Of a DNA stretch of 64,000 nt, positions 1-8,551 are shown one piece after another (positions within the stretch are counted from its first letter, which is position 1; each line of letters starts with the position of its first letter). Position numbers and translations under genes: made by a program. Source of the DNA: a sulfur-oxidizing endosymbiont of Gigantopelta aegis (GTDB taxonomy: Bacteria > Pseudomonadota > Gammaproteobacteria > GRL18); NCBI RefSeq assembly GCF_016097415.1, contig NZ_JAEHGE010000001.1:2963157-3027156 (forward strand), in the 5' to 3' direction. The notes beneath the pieces were generated by a model. That model was not told where the DNA came from. It worked only from the letters and a program-made list of their open reading frames with translations, and searched no databases.

Positions 1-72
1 CAGAATGAAGCAAGACTAGCATACGAAAATGAATTAAACCTTAAATCCCTTAAGGTTTGGGATGTTTTTTAG
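1..72 (+). CDS. C-terminal tail of an unidentified protein (cut by window start)
   Basis: The plus-strand frame starting at base 1 stays open for 23 codons and ends at TAG (70-72), reading ...NEARLAYENELNLKSLKVWDVF. The lysine/glutamate-rich helical look and the convergent position against scpB suggest the end of a real gene, but 23 codons are too few to name a family. It could equally be a chance open stretch. Confidence 0.35.
   Translation, partial: QNEARLAYENELNLKSLKVWDVF
36..70 (+). terminator. candidate intrinsic terminator between convergent genes
   Basis: A perfect 9-bp inverted repeat, AAACCTTAA (36-44) and TTAAGGTTT (50-58), with a 5-base loop is followed by a T6 run at 65-70. It overlaps the last codons of the partial plus-strand reading frame. 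The stem is AT-rich and therefore weak. Confidence 0.3.
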
Positions 73-145
73 TTTTATGCGTTTTTTTATGACGACTATC
101 ACGTACTGATACCTGCTTTACGGTCAAAACTATCATTTGTATGCA

Positions 146-1174
146 TTAGTTACTGCCTTTATCTATATTCTCAGCCATATCATCTGAAGTATCATTGGAT
201 GCCTGTTCAGTATTTTTCTTTTCCTGAGCATCCATTTGCTGATAAGTTTCCCGTAAGGCATCTAGCTCAGCATCAATATCTATGCGTTCGTTAATTGGTG
301 CTTGCTCATCATTTTCACTATCCACATCAACAGAAATGGCTATATTTGCCAAAGAATCATCATTAGATTCCGGATCAGTTTCACTATCCGATGACACGGC
401 TTGAGCGGTAGCTCCATCCCCAAAATCCAACTCTGCATTAATCACATCAAGATCACGTATTTCTGATAAGGGTGGTAGTTCATCCAGTTTTTTCAAACCA
501 AAGTAATCTAAAAATGTTTTTGTGGTCGCATACATTGCCGGTTTACCCGGTACATCACGATGACCAATAATACGTACCCATTCTCTTTCAACTAAAGTAC
601 GCATGATCTGACTACTAACACTCACGCCACGAATTTCTTCAATTTCACCACGAGTCACCGGCTGTCTATAAGCGACCAAGGCCAAGGTTTCTAGCAAGGC
701 ACGAGAATATTTCTGTGGTCGCTCTTCCCATAAACGTGACACCCAAGGTGCAACACTTTGTACCACTTGAAAACGAAAGCCACTGCTCACTTCAATTAAT
801 TCCACGCCTCGCGACTCATAATCCTGCATTAATTGCTCTATGGCCTGACGAACAGCCTCTTTACTCACACTTTCCTGATCCATAAATAAGGCACAGATTT
901 TATCCAGAGAAAGGGCTTTTGAGGCCGCTAAAATTGCCGCTTCAACAATGTTTTTTATGCTTTCGGGGGTATGGATATGATGGGCAGTTGTTACCTTTGA
1001 ATTTGCTTCAGATTGAGTCTCTTTTTTAGCTTCTTCTTTAGAGCGTTGTTTCAGAGAGGCCAGAATATCGGGCACTTCCTCCTTGATGGCGGCCTGAGGT
1101 ATAGGCGTTTGCTCTTCAGTACTATTATCGTTAGAGGCTATATTGTCATTGTCATTGCTCATAGGCTTGCTCAT
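146..1174 (-). CDS. scpB: segregation and condensation protein B
   Basis: ScpB is the kleisin-interacting winged-helix subunit of the SMC-ScpAB complex that compacts and segregates the chromosome. The conserved core spans roughly residues 70-235: tandem winged helices with an AALxLA-like start (AILAASKALS), the LLETLALVAYRQPVTRGEIEEIRG segment and the GKPAMYATTKTFLDYFGL end. The protein (342 aa) is longer than typical ScpB (about 200 aa) because of a Ser/Asn/Glu-rich N-terminal 65 residues and a low-complexity acidic C-terminal 100 residues, both probably disordered. It lies 35 bp downstream of scpA on the same strand, so the two are almost certainly co-transcribed. A second in-frame ATG four codons in (1162) is an alternative start. 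Confidence 0.95.
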   Translation of the reverse strand: MSKPMSNDNDNIASNDNSTEEQTPIPQAAIKEEVPDILASLKQRSKEEAKKETQSEANSKVTTAHHIHTPESIKNIVEAAILAASKALSLDKICALFMDQESVSKEAVRQAIEQLMQDYESRGVELIEVSSGFRFQVVQSVAPWVSRLWEERPQKYSRALLETLALVAYRQPVTRGEIEEIRGVSVSSQIMRTLVEREWVRIIGHRDVPGKPAMYATTKTFLDYFGLKKLDELPPLSEIRDLDVINAELDFGDGATAQAVSSDSETDPESNDDSLANIAISVDVDSENDEQAPINERIDIDAELDALRETYQQMDAQEKKNTEQASNDTSDDMAENIDKGSN

Positions 1175-1209
1175 TACTTATAAATTTGCTTATACAGTTG
1201 CTTATACTA

Positions 1210-2148
1210 TCAATTATCAAAAGAACTATCATTCATGGCTATTTCTGCACCCTCTGCCCCATCATTATCCAAGGCACTGCCCGATAATGGTTTGACGTGA
1301 ATTGAACCATAGGTTTCAGTTTGCACAATTTCCAATAGACGTTGCTTGCTCAGTTCTAAAATGGCTAAAAAAGTGACCACGACGCCGCCACGACCTTCCT
1401 CATACGTAAACAATGCCGTAAAGCGTGTAAAGCCCTGACTACCCACTTTTTCCAGTACCATACTCATACGTTCACGTACCGATAATGTTTCTCGTTCAAT
1501 ATTGTGATGGGTAAACATCGAAGCACGTTGCATCACATCTTTTAAGGCTAACATCAGCTCTTTCATACTGATATCAGGCTGATGGGCGGGAGTACTATAA
1601 TCAATATCGGTTGAGACTGAAAAAACATCCCTGCCCATGCGCGGTAATTCATCAATATCCATCGCCGCTTTTTTAAAACGTTCGTATTCTTGTAAACGGC
1701 GAATGAGTTCTGCGCGTGGATCGGCTTCATCATCTTCTATAGCTTCCAAACGCGGTAGCAACATACGCGATTTAATTTCTGCTAACATCGCCGCCATGAC
1801 CAAGTATTCTGCGGCTAATTCAAACTGAAAATCTTGCATCAATTCAACATATTTAACATATTGTTCAGTGATTTCTGCAATGGGGATTTCCAGAATATCG
1901 AGATTCTGACGTTTGATAAGATAAAGTAGTAAATCCAGCGGCCCTTCAAAGGCTTCCAGAAAAACTTCTAATGCTTCGGGGGGAATATATAAATCTTTTG
2001 GCAGCTCAGTAACCGGCGCACCCTGCACATAGGCAAAGGGCATTTCTTCCTGCTGAGGATTTTGCTGCGCTGGCTGTTCAGCCACGTTTTTTACATCCTG
2101 TTTAGATTGGGTATCAGTGCTTTGGTTGTTATCCACTGGTACGCTCAA
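1210..2148 (-). CDS. scpA: segregation and condensation protein A (kleisin)
   Basis: ScpA is the kleisin that bridges SMC heads and binds ScpB. The diagnostic N-terminal motif FEGPLDLLLYLIKRQNLDI lies around residues 66-84, followed by the helical EIPIAEITEQYVKY and AAEYLVMAAMLAEIKSRMLLP segments. The C-terminal winged-helix region (VVVTFLAILELSKQRLLEIVQ) contacts the SMC head. The first 55 residues are Gln/Asn/Pro-rich and not conserved in the family. Order scpA-scpB with trpS, an M50 protease and yciO upstream is a common gammaproteobacterial arrangement. Confidence 0.95.
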   Translation of the reverse strand: MSVPVDNNQSTDTQSKQDVKNVAEQPAQQNPQQEEMPFAYVQGAPVTELPKDLYIPPEALEVFLEAFEGPLDLLLYLIKRQNLDILEIPIAEITEQYVKYVELMQDFQFELAAEYLVMAAMLAEIKSRMLLPRLEAIEDDEADPRAELIRRLQEYERFKKAAMDIDELPRMGRDVFSVSTDIDYSTPAHQPDISMKELMLALKDVMQRASMFTHHNIERETLSVRERMSMVLEKVGSQGFTRFTALFTYEEGRGGVVVTFLAILELSKQRLLEIVQTETYGSIHVKPLSGSALDNDGAEGAEIAMNDSSFDN

Positions 2149-2169
2149 GCAACTTAATATTCATGATTA

Positions 2170-2436
2170 TTATCCATGCACATGATCTTTTTGTAACTTC
2201 TGTTTACTATGACATTTGGAATAGACAAACTCAGGATCGAGATCAGCACCCGAATTCCATTCAATCGTGTCAAAAACAACATGAACACTTTTAAACTCAT
2301 TATGATTTTTTAATTCTTTAAACACACCCTTATCTAAGAATGGCTTCATATCTAAAATACCACACTCACCATTATCAAATTCAATAATAAGCTCGTAGTC
2401 ACTGCTCGCTGTTACTGTTTTTACTGATGGGTACAT
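2170..2436 (-). CDS. DUF2442 domain protein
   Basis: An 88-aa protein with the DUF2442 pattern: an N-terminal V-x-A-x-x-x-Y-x-L-x-I-x-F-D-N-G-E strand pair, then D-x-K-P-F-L-x-K-G-V-F-K-E-L, ending in a W-x-x-G-A-D-L-D-P-E-F/V-Y motif. DUF2442 genes are often paired with DUF4160 genes, as here: a frameshifted DUF4160 gene ends 13 bp upstream of this start. The pair is suspected by some to be toxin-antitoxin-like, but function is not established. The His/Lys-rich C-terminal tail is not part of the domain. Confidence 0.75.
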   Translation of the reverse strand: MYPSVKTVTASSDYELIIEFDNGECGILDMKPFLDKGVFKELKNHNEFKSVHVVFDTIEWNSGADLDPEFVYSKCHSKQKLQKDHVHG

Positions 2437-2448
2437 AGAGTTTAATTC

Positions 2449-2714
2449 TCACTTTAAGGGCTGAATTTTAAAAGGCTCTTCGCTATTCATGACTAAATTC
2501 CAATCAGCCATTAATTCTTCCTGATGCAACTCGGCCCAAGCCAAAACTAATTTTGACTGTTTCCTTGGTAAGTCACCTTGCAGGATTTCACATATCCGAA
2601 TATCTACTGTTGCCTTATGCTCAGCATAATAAACATGAAAATGAGGTGGGGGTGTTCACCTGGAGCATAATACATACGAACAATAATACCATAAAACATT
2701 GAAATTGTTGGCAT
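2449..2714 (-). pseudogene. DUF4160 family gene with a one-base frameshift in a C-run
   Basis: Reading from ATG at 2714 gives MPTISMFYGIIVRMYYAPGE, the typical DUF4160 start. The family motif PPHFHVYY follows only in another frame. The switch happens in the C5 run at about 2646-2653 (GGGGG on the plus strand). Total length 266 nt is one short of a multiple of three, so restoring a single C gives an 88-aa intact DUF4160 protein ending in ...EPFKIQPLK. It would be co-transcribed with the DUF2442 gene. The loss may be a real mutation or a homopolymer sequencing error. Confidence 0.7.
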
Positions 2715-2746
2715 AACTGTTATCTCTTATTTAGCACATTATGTAA

Positions 2747-3961
2747 TTAACGATACTGAATACCAATTGCCTGACGCACTTCATCCAGGGTATCACTGGC
2801 TAAATCAGAGGCAAATTCGCGACCTTCGGCAACAATTTTTCGTACCATAGCACGGTTTTGACTGAACTCTTTGGCACGCTCCTGCATCGGTTTTAGTTCT
2901 GCTTGCACAGCATCAATGATGGGACGTTTACAATCCAGACAGCCGATACCTGCGGTTTTACAACCTTCCTGCACCCAGTCTTTTACATCATCCGTGGAAT
3001 ATACTTCATGTAATTGCCAAACAGGGCATTTTTTTGGGTCGCCCGGATCAGTTAAACGCACACGATTAGTATCCGTCGGCATTTTACGCAGTTTTTCATC
3101 AATAGCGTCCATATCATCTCTTAAAGAAATGGTATTGCCATAAGATTTTGACATTTTCTGGCCATCTAAGCCCGGCATTTTTGATGCAGGGGTTAATAGC
3201 GCCTGAGGTTCAGGCAGAATGATTTTTCCTGAACCTTCAAGATAACCAAATAAACGCTCTCTATCGGCCATGGTAAGGTTTTGCTGACCTTCTAATAAGG
3301 CTTTGGCTGTTTCCAGTGCTTCATGATCGCCCTGCTCTTGAAAGCGATTGCGTAATTGTTTATATAATTTCGCTTGTTTTTTACCCATTTTTTTAATGGA
3401 TGTTTCAGATTTTTCTTCAAAACCTGGCTCTCTACCATAAATATGGTTAAAGCGACGCGCGACTTCACGGGTTAACTCTACGTGTGCCACCTGATCTTCA
3501 CCGACAGGCACTAAACCGGCACGATAGATCAAAATGTCAGCGCTTTGCAGTAGTGGATAACCAAGGAAACCATAAGTTGCCAAATCTTTTTCTTTTAATT
3601 TAAGTTGCTGATCTTTAAAGGACGGCACACGTTCTAACCAGCCCAAAGGCGTGATCATTGACAGTAATAAATGCAACTCAGCATGTTGTGGTACTTGAGA
3701 TTGAATAAATATTTTCGCAGAGCCGGGATTCACGCCAGCCGCCAGCCAGTCAATCACCATTTCCCAGGTGCTTTCTTCGATATTTTCAGTTTCAGCATAA
3801 TGGGTTGTTAGCGCATGCCAGTCAGCAGCAAAAAACAGACAATCATATTCGTGTTGCAGCTTAATCCAGTTTTTTAATACCCCATGATAATGCCCCAGAT
3901 GAAGCTGACCTGTAGGTCTCATGCCTGATAAAACGCGCTGTTGATGAATCGGTACGACCAA
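2747..3961 (-). CDS. trpS: tryptophan--tRNA ligase
   Basis: Class I aminoacyl-tRNA synthetase that charges tRNA-Trp. The HIGH-type signature is HLGHYHG (residues about 22-28) after GMRPTGQL, and the KMSKS signature is KMSKSYGN near residue 275. At 404 aa it is longer than the E. coli enzyme (334 aa): about 70 extra residues sit between the AGLVPVGEDQVAHVELTRE region and KMSKS, including a charged stretch (KKQAKLYKQLRNRFQEQG). This insertion type is known in a subset of bacterial TrpRS. The gene lies in a minus-strand run between the M50 protease and scpA. Confidence 0.95.
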   Translation of the reverse strand: MVVPIHQQRVLSGMRPTGQLHLGHYHGVLKNWIKLQHEYDCLFFAADWHALTTHYAETENIEESTWEMVIDWLAAGVNPGSAKIFIQSQVPQHAELHLLLSMITPLGWLERVPSFKDQQLKLKEKDLATYGFLGYPLLQSADILIYRAGLVPVGEDQVAHVELTREVARRFNHIYGREPGFEEKSETSIKKMGKKQAKLYKQLRNRFQEQGDHEALETAKALLEGQQNLTMADRERLFGYLEGSGKIILPEPQALLTPASKMPGLDGQKMSKSYGNTISLRDDMDAIDEKLRKMPTDTNRVRLTDPGDPKKCPVWQLHEVYSTDDVKDWVQEGCKTAGIGCLDCKRPIIDAVQAELKPMQERAKEFSQNRAMVRKIVAEGREFASDLASDTLDEVRQAIGIQYR

Positions 3962-4013
3962 AATTAACTCCGAAAAAATTATAAATAAAAAGAAACGGTT
4001 CAGTGTAGTTCCC

Positions 4014-4128
4014 GTACCCGATTAAATAGCTTGTCTTTACAGGGACGCTCAAACACATCCATGTGATCGCTTTATGAAAATATCCCTATTTTCAAAACCC
4101 TGTAAAGACAAGCTATTCAACCGGATAC
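4014..4128. repeat. dispersed hairpin repeat family R1, copy 1
   Basis: Two perfect 20-bp inverted arms, AATAGCTTGTCTTTACAGGG (4025-4044) and its complement (4098-4117), are extended outward by imperfect GTAyCCGrTTrAATAGC ends. A homologous copy in the opposite orientation lies at 21077-21189. It sits between the trpS start and the M50 protease gene. No reading frame is recognisable inside. Confidence 0.85.
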
Positions 4129-4167
4129 TCAATTGATACTTAAAATCTGTTGAATAGTTACAAAAAC

Positions 4168-4857
4168 TTACTGAATACCATTCAATAAGCGATAAAACAC
4201 TTCAGCATCCAAGCCTGAGATAGCCGCCAATGTCACCATGAACAGACTCACTACAGGGAAAATAATGTAAGACAGCATCCCCGTCACCATTAAGCCAATG
4301 ATAATAAAAAAACCATAGGGTTCAATTTTACCATATTGCTGAGATGCTCTGGGTGATAACAAACCGGCCATAATTCGCCCGCCATCTAAGGGAGGAATAG
4401 GCAATAAATTCAATACGCCCAGAATGACGTTAATCGTAATACCCGCCACGGGCATTAATAGAAAAAACAGGCTAATTGACGAGCGACTATCAACAAACAT
4501 TACACTAAAATGCAGTATAATAGCCCAGATAAAAGCCATAATGAAATTACTGGCTGGCCCTGCCAATGCGACCCACATCATATCTTTTTTCGGATTGCGT
4601 AAGTTTCTCACGTCAATCGGCACCGGCTTCGCCCAGCCAAAAGCAAAGCCCGTCAAAGTAATCATCAAAATTGGCACGACTACCGTACCAATGGGATCAA
4701 TATGTTTAAACGGATTAAAGGTCAAACGACCTAACAAACGTGCCGTGGAATCGCCCTTACGATCCGCCATCCAGGCATGAGCTGCCTCATGTAAAGATAC
4801 TGCAAAAAGTACCGGTAAAATCCAAATTGTTATTTTTTGTATTGTCGCTGCGTCCAT
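4168..4857 (-). CDS. site-2 protease family (M50) membrane metalloprotease
   Basis: A polytopic membrane protein with the zinc-protease motif HEAAH near residue 20 and the second-ligand motif NLLPIPPLDGGRI near residue 150. It has about five hydrophobic segments (for example IWILPVLFAVSL and VVVPILMITLTGFAFGWA). This short type has no PDZ domain and is unlike RseP. Its substrate is unknown. I chose ATG at 4857 (229 aa) because homologues begin just before the IQKI-x-I-W-x-L-P segment; a TTG at 4896 gives 13 extra residues. It is co-directional with yciO upstream and trpS downstream. Confidence 0.85.
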   Translation of the reverse strand: MDAATIQKITIWILPVLFAVSLHEAAHAWMADRKGDSTARLLGRLTFNPFKHIDPIGTVVVPILMITLTGFAFGWAKPVPIDVRNLRNPKKDMMWVALAGPASNFIMAFIWAIILHFSVMFVDSRSSISLFFLLMPVAGITINVILGVLNLLPIPPLDGGRIMAGLLSPRASQQYGKIEPYGFFIIIGLMVTGMLSYIIFPVVSLFMVTLAAISGLDAEVFYRLLNGIQ

Positions 4858-4925
4858 TAAAAAATTATACCATTTTATAAAATGAAAAGCCCTCAAGCAA
4901 AAAGAGCACTGACTTTATCGCACAA

Positions 4926-5546
4926 TCACTCAAACGGTGATGCATCTCCCAAGCCTTTACGCACCACCACTGGCACATCTTCTTCAAAATCAATCACCGT
5001 CGTCGCCTCGAACCCACAAAAACCACCATCAATAATCAAATCTAATTGATGTTCCAGTAATTGTCTGATCTCATAGGGATCCGTCATCGGCATATCATCA
5101 TTGGGTAAAATTAAGGTCGAACTCAGTAAAGGTTCGCCGAGTTCTTCCAATAAAGCCTGTGCAATGGCATTATCCGGCACTCGAATGCCAATGGTTTTAC
5201 GTTTAGGATGCATCAACCGCTTTGGCACTTCACGAGTGGCCTTTAAAATAAAGGTATAAGCACCGGGCGTATGGGCTTTTAATAAGCGATAATGGGAGTT
5301 GTCCGCCTGAGCATAGGTGCTGATTTCAGACAAATCACGACACACTAAAGTAAAATTATGCTGTTTATCTAATTGTCTAATTGAACGAATTTTGTCCATC
5401 GACTGCTTATCACCGATATGACAACCAATGGCATAACCGGAATCTGTGGGATACACAATCACTCCGCCCTGACGCACAATATCTGCTGCCTGTCGCACCA
5501 GACGGCTTTGAGGATTCTGATCATGTATTTGAAAAAACTGACTCAT
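4926..5546 (-). CDS. yciO: YciO-type Sua5/YrdC domain protein (threonylcarbamoyl-AMP synthase family)
   Basis: A 206-aa YrdC-fold protein: GGVIVYPTDSGYAIGC near residue 28, PGAYTFILKA in the centre and TIGIRVPDNAIAQALL. The family makes threonylcarbamoyl-adenylate for tRNA t6A. The YciO branch is structurally similar but its physiological role is less certain than that of TsaC/Sua5. The neighbour 33 bp upstream is the PHP phosphoesterase (YciV), the same pairing as in E. coli. The C-terminal VVVRKGLGDASPFE ends without a Sua5 extension domain. Confidence 0.88.
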   Translation of the reverse strand: MSQFFQIHDQNPQSRLVRQAADIVRQGGVIVYPTDSGYAIGCHIGDKQSMDKIRSIRQLDKQHNFTLVCRDLSEISTYAQADNSHYRLLKAHTPGAYTFILKATREVPKRLMHPKRKTIGIRVPDNAIAQALLEELGEPLLSSTLILPNDDMPMTDPYEIRQLLEHQLDLIIDGGFCGFEATTVIDFEEDVPVVVRKGLGDASPFE

Positions 5547-5579
5547 TAATAAATTTCCATACTCGTAAATAAAAAAGTG

Positions 5580-6407
5580 TTATAAAAACAAATCCCACAC
5601 GGGCTTACACTTTGCTGGTAACTCAGGCAAACGCCCTAATTTAATCCAGGGAAAAGCGGGATCATGAAAGTCAGAACCCGACGAAGCATATAGGTCAAAA
5701 TCATCGGCATGACAGGCCATAGTTTTCATTTCATTGACATCATGACTCCCAGAAACCACCTCAATGGCCTGACCTCCTGCAGTCACAAAATCCTTAAGCA
5801 GCTTGCGCAACTTGGTGCGAGTCAATTTGTAACGCGCCGGATGAGCAATGACTGCCACACCACCCGAACCGGTGATCCAACTCACCACATCTTCCAGACT
5901 CGCCCAGTCACCCGTCACATGCCCCGGTTTGTTATTCACCAGATAATGCTTAAAGACACTGCGCACATTTTTCGAGTAACCTGCTTCAACTAAAAAGTTT
6001 GCAAAATGCATACGGCCTAACATATTTCCACCGGATTGACGTTTAGCCCCTTCGTAGGCACCTTTAATACCGGATTTTTCCAGCTTTTCCGCCATTTCCA
6101 CCGCACGTGTCTCACGAAAATCCTGCAAACCTTGAATGCCCGCTTTCAACGGTACATATTCAGGGTCAATATTCAGTCCCACAATATGCACCGTGCGCTT
6201 ATCCCAGGTCACCGATAACTCGATGCCATTAATAAAACGAATACCTAATTCATCAGCACTCTGCCGCGCTTCGTCCAAACCATCCGTACCGTCATGATCA
6301 GTTAAAGCCAGCACCTCAACACCAAATTCGGCGGCCCGGGCAACTAAATCTGCCGGTGCTAGGCGACCGTCTGAGGCCGTTGAATGTGTATGGAGATCTA
6401 TTTGCAT
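5580..6407 (-). CDS. rnm: PHP domain phosphoesterase (YciV/RNase AM type)
   Basis: A 275-aa PHP-fold metal phosphoesterase. N-terminal DLHTHSTASDG supplies the first metal ligands; LTDHDG, GIELS, GLNID and the C-terminal SGSDFHDP carry further ligands. E. coli YciV (RNase AM) is a 5'-3' exoribonuclease and 3',5'-nucleoside bisphosphate phosphatase that trims rRNA 5' ends; this gene likely does the same. It heads the minus-strand run toward yciO and is divergent from yciB, with 258 bp between them that should hold both promoters. Confidence 0.88.
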   Translation of the reverse strand: MQIDLHTHSTASDGRLAPADLVARAAEFGVEVLALTDHDGTDGLDEARQSADELGIRFINGIELSVTWDKRTVHIVGLNIDPEYVPLKAGIQGLQDFRETRAVEMAEKLEKSGIKGAYEGAKRQSGGNMLGRMHFANFLVEAGYSKNVRSVFKHYLVNNKPGHVTGDWASLEDVVSWITGSGGVAVIAHPARYKLTRTKLRKLLKDFVTAGGQAIEVVSGSHDVNEMKTMACHADDFDLYASSGSDFHDPAFPWIKLGRLPELPAKCKPVWDLFL

Positions 6408-6665
6408 AATTGTCTTAATGTTAAATGAGTCATAAAACCACCAATTTTAACCTATTTATCGGACTAAAATGCGCTTTTCACTGAATTTATTCACAAATAG
6501 TGAGTCGAAGCTATTTATCACGGTAAAAATTTGTTCTTATGACTTTAAAATGGCAAAATGTCAGGCGCTTTGGCTGTTTAATTAGTTTAATTAAGTGACC
6601 TTGGACTTAACACGACTTATTGCAACAGCGCCCATAAACCCGTTGGGGAAAAACCACAGACCACT

Positions 6666-7268
6666 ATGCTAAAATTTATCTACGATTTTTTACCCATCAT
6701 TATCTTTTTCGCCACTTATAAATTAACCGATAATGATATCTATGCTGCCACTACCGCAGCCATCATTGCCACTCTAATCCATACCGCTATCCAATGGTTT
6801 ATGCACAAAAAGTTGGAAAAACAACATATCATTAACCTCGTCGTCATTTTGCTCTTCGGCGGCATGACGCTACTCTTTCATGATGATACTTTTATCAAAT
6901 GGAAAGTCACCGTCATCAACTGGATATTTGGTCTGGTTTTATTAGGCAGTCAGTTTTATGGTGAAAAAAATATTATCCAGAGACAATTAGACGAGGCTAT
7001 ACAATTACCCGATAACATCTGGTTCAGACTCAATATGATGTGGGTGGTCTTTTTTATGTTCTGTGGCTTACTGAACCTATACGTTGCTTTTTATTATGGC
7101 TTATCACTCAGCGAAGAAGCACGACAAGCATTTTGGGTCGATTTCAAAATGTATGGCATGCTGGGGCAGACCTTTGTTTTTATGATCTTTCAGATAATCT
7201 ATTTACAACGTCATATACTCGTCCCCGAAGAATCCGATGAAAACACCCGTAACAAGGAAATCAATTAA
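6666..7268 (+). CDS. yciB: inner membrane protein YciB (septation protein A family)
   Basis: A 200-aa integral membrane protein with five hydrophobic segments beginning [18 protein letters not shown], the hallmark start of the YciB/IspZ family, and [15 protein letters not shown] in the middle. YciB is linked to cell-envelope integrity and septation through contact with divisome/elongasome proteins. Its TAA stop overlaps the ATG of yciI by one base, showing translational coupling. The Lys/Glu-rich tail is cytoplasmic. Confidence 0.93.
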   Translation: MLKFIYDFLPIIIFFATYKLTDNDIYAATTAAIIATLIHTAIQWFMHKKLEKQHIINLVVILLFGGMTLLFHDDTFIKWKVTVINWIFGLVLLGSQFYGEKNIIQRQLDEAIQLPDNIWFRLNMMWVVFFMFCGLLNLYVAFYYGLSLSEEARQAFWVDFKMYGMLGQTFVFMIFQIIYLQRHILVPEESDENTRNKEIN

Positions 7269-7567
7269 TGCTATATGCCATTATTGCCAGCGATATCGAA
7301 AACACCTTAAGCAAACGCTTGGCCGCACGCCCTGATCATTTAGCCCGTTTAGAAACACTTAAAGATGAAGGCCGTTTAATTATTGCCGGCCCTCACCCAG
7401 CCATTGACAGCAATGACCCCGGCGAAGCAGGTTTCACCGGCTCACTGGTCATTGCCGAATTTGGAAGCTTAGACGATGCTCAAAAATGGGCAGATAAGGA
7501 TCCCTATATCAGTGCCGGCGTTTATGACAAGATCGTCGTAAAACCCTTTAAAAAAGTTTTACCATAA
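7268..7567 (+). CDS. yciI: YciI family protein
   Basis: A 99-aa ferredoxin-like-fold protein starting MLYAIIASD, with [22 protein letters not shown] (the His of the putative His-Asp dyad) and [21 protein letters not shown] at the end. E. coli YciI shows weak hydrolase/lyase-like features but no agreed biological reaction. It is directly coupled to yciB and lies 57 bp before the parvulin gene, suggesting a three-gene operon. Confidence 0.93.
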   Translation: MLYAIIASDIENTLSKRLAARPDHLARLETLKDEGRLIIAGPHPAIDSNDPGEAGFTGSLVIAEFGSLDDAQKWADKDPYISAGVYDKIVVKPFKKVLP

Positions 7568-7624
7568 TATCGCCAAGTAGCAAATTAACAGTCAATTAAT
7601 AAATCCACTTAAGGAAAGATAGTG

Positions 7625-8434
7625 ATGAAAGCAAATACTTATACAAAAAAAAACCTTTTAGTTTTAGCCATTTCCAGCCTATTATTAAGCAGCTCAATCG
7701 CGATAGCAGCTGATGCGGTCTTAGCCACCGTCAATGGTAAAGACGTGACACAAAGCCAGTTAGAAATCGCCGCTGCTCAGAGTAAAGTTGATCTCAAAGC
7801 CATTACCCCTGAACAAAAGAAATTACTCACTGAAGCTCTCGTCAATCGTCAACTGGTATTAGACGAAGCCATCAAAGCTAAATATGACCAAAAGCCAGAT
7901 ATTGCAGCACGGGTCAAAGCACTCACAGAAAGTTATATTGCCGCTAATTACCTTGCTTCAATCGCTAAAGAATTCAAAGCAGATGACAATACACTGAAAG
8001 CTTATTACGATAAAAATGTCATTAAAAATGTACCCAAGGAATACAAGGCGCGTCATATTCTAGTCAAAACAGAAGACGAAGCAAAAGCGCTGATTAAAGA
8101 ATTGGATGGTGGTGCTGATTTTGCAAAACTAGCCAAAGAAAAGTCCACTGACTCGGGTTCCGGTTCTCGTGGTGGTGACTTAGGTTGGTTTACTGACAAA
8201 GATATGGTCGCCCCTTTTGCTGAAAAAGTGGCGGGGTTAAAAAAAGGTGAACTAAGCAAAACGCCAGTGAAATCACAATTCGGCTGGCACGTCGTTCAAT
8301 TGGACGATACCCGTGATACCACACCACCAAAATTTGAAGCGGTTAAAAACGAAATTGAAAAAGTGCTAATCAAAGAAAAACTCAATCAATACCTAGATGA
8401 TTTGAATGCCAAAGCTAAGGTTATTTTAAAATAA
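7625..8434 (+). CDS. exported parvulin-type peptidyl-prolyl cis-trans isomerase
   Basis: A 269-aa protein with an N-terminal signal peptide (hydrophobic LLVLAISSLLLSSSIAIA, probable cleavage after the Ala-rich end). A SurA/PrsA-like helical linker spans residues about 30-125. A parvulin domain at about 130-235 contains ARHILVKTEDEA, FAKLAKEKSTDSGS, GGDLGWF and FGWHVVQLDD. It helps periplasmic proteins fold by isomerising X-Pro bonds. ATG at 7625 follows the ribosome-binding site AAGGAAAG (7611-7618); a GTG directly before it (7622) is less likely. Confidence 0.93.
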   Translation: MKANTYTKKNLLVLAISSLLLSSSIAIAADAVLATVNGKDVTQSQLEIAAAQSKVDLKAITPEQKKLLTEALVNRQLVLDEAIKAKYDQKPDIAARVKALTESYIAANYLASIAKEFKADDNTLKAYYDKNVIKNVPKEYKARHILVKTEDEAKALIKELDGGADFAKLAKEKSTDSGSGSRGGDLGWFTDKDMVAPFAEKVAGLKKGELSKTPVKSQFGWHVVQLDDTRDTTPPKFEAVKNEIEKVLIKEKLNQYLDDLNAKAKVILK

Positions 8435-8436
8435 AT

Positions 8437-8468
8437 TGCTGGGGATATTAAAATATCCCCGCTCCCCA
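8437..8468. terminator. hairpin between convergent parvulin and chemoreceptor genes
   Basis: The perfect stem GGGGATATT/AATATCCCC with a 2-base loop (8441-8460) starts 7 bases after the parvulin stop and lies 20 bases from the chemoreceptor stop. It can fold on both strands. The following T-runs are poor, so termination efficiency is uncertain. Confidence 0.5.
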
Positions 8469-8479
8469 GCTGTTTTGGC

Positions 8480-8551
8480 TCATACTTTAAATTGCACGAT
8501 CATATTATCCAATTCATCAGATAGTTGTTTAAGCGCGTTACTAATATTTAC
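8480..8551 (-). pseudogene. severed 3' end of the interrupted chemoreceptor gene
   Basis: The minus strand reads VNISNALKQLSDELDNMIVQ followed by FKV and a stop at 8480-8482. This is the typical C-terminal helix of a methyl-accepting chemotaxis protein. The body of the same gene resumes at 9384, on the other side of IS3-family copy A, in the same orientation. The stretch is therefore the displaced end of that receptor. Confidence 0.85.

Noticed and set aside
3861-4058. Minus-strand 65-aa frame overlapping the trpS start and repeat R1
   Set aside because: It overlaps trpS in another frame and begins inside repeat R1.
4926-6407. Plus-strand frames opposite yciO and rnm (for example 5709-5993)
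   Set aside because: They are antisense to well-supported genes and have no coding-like motifs.
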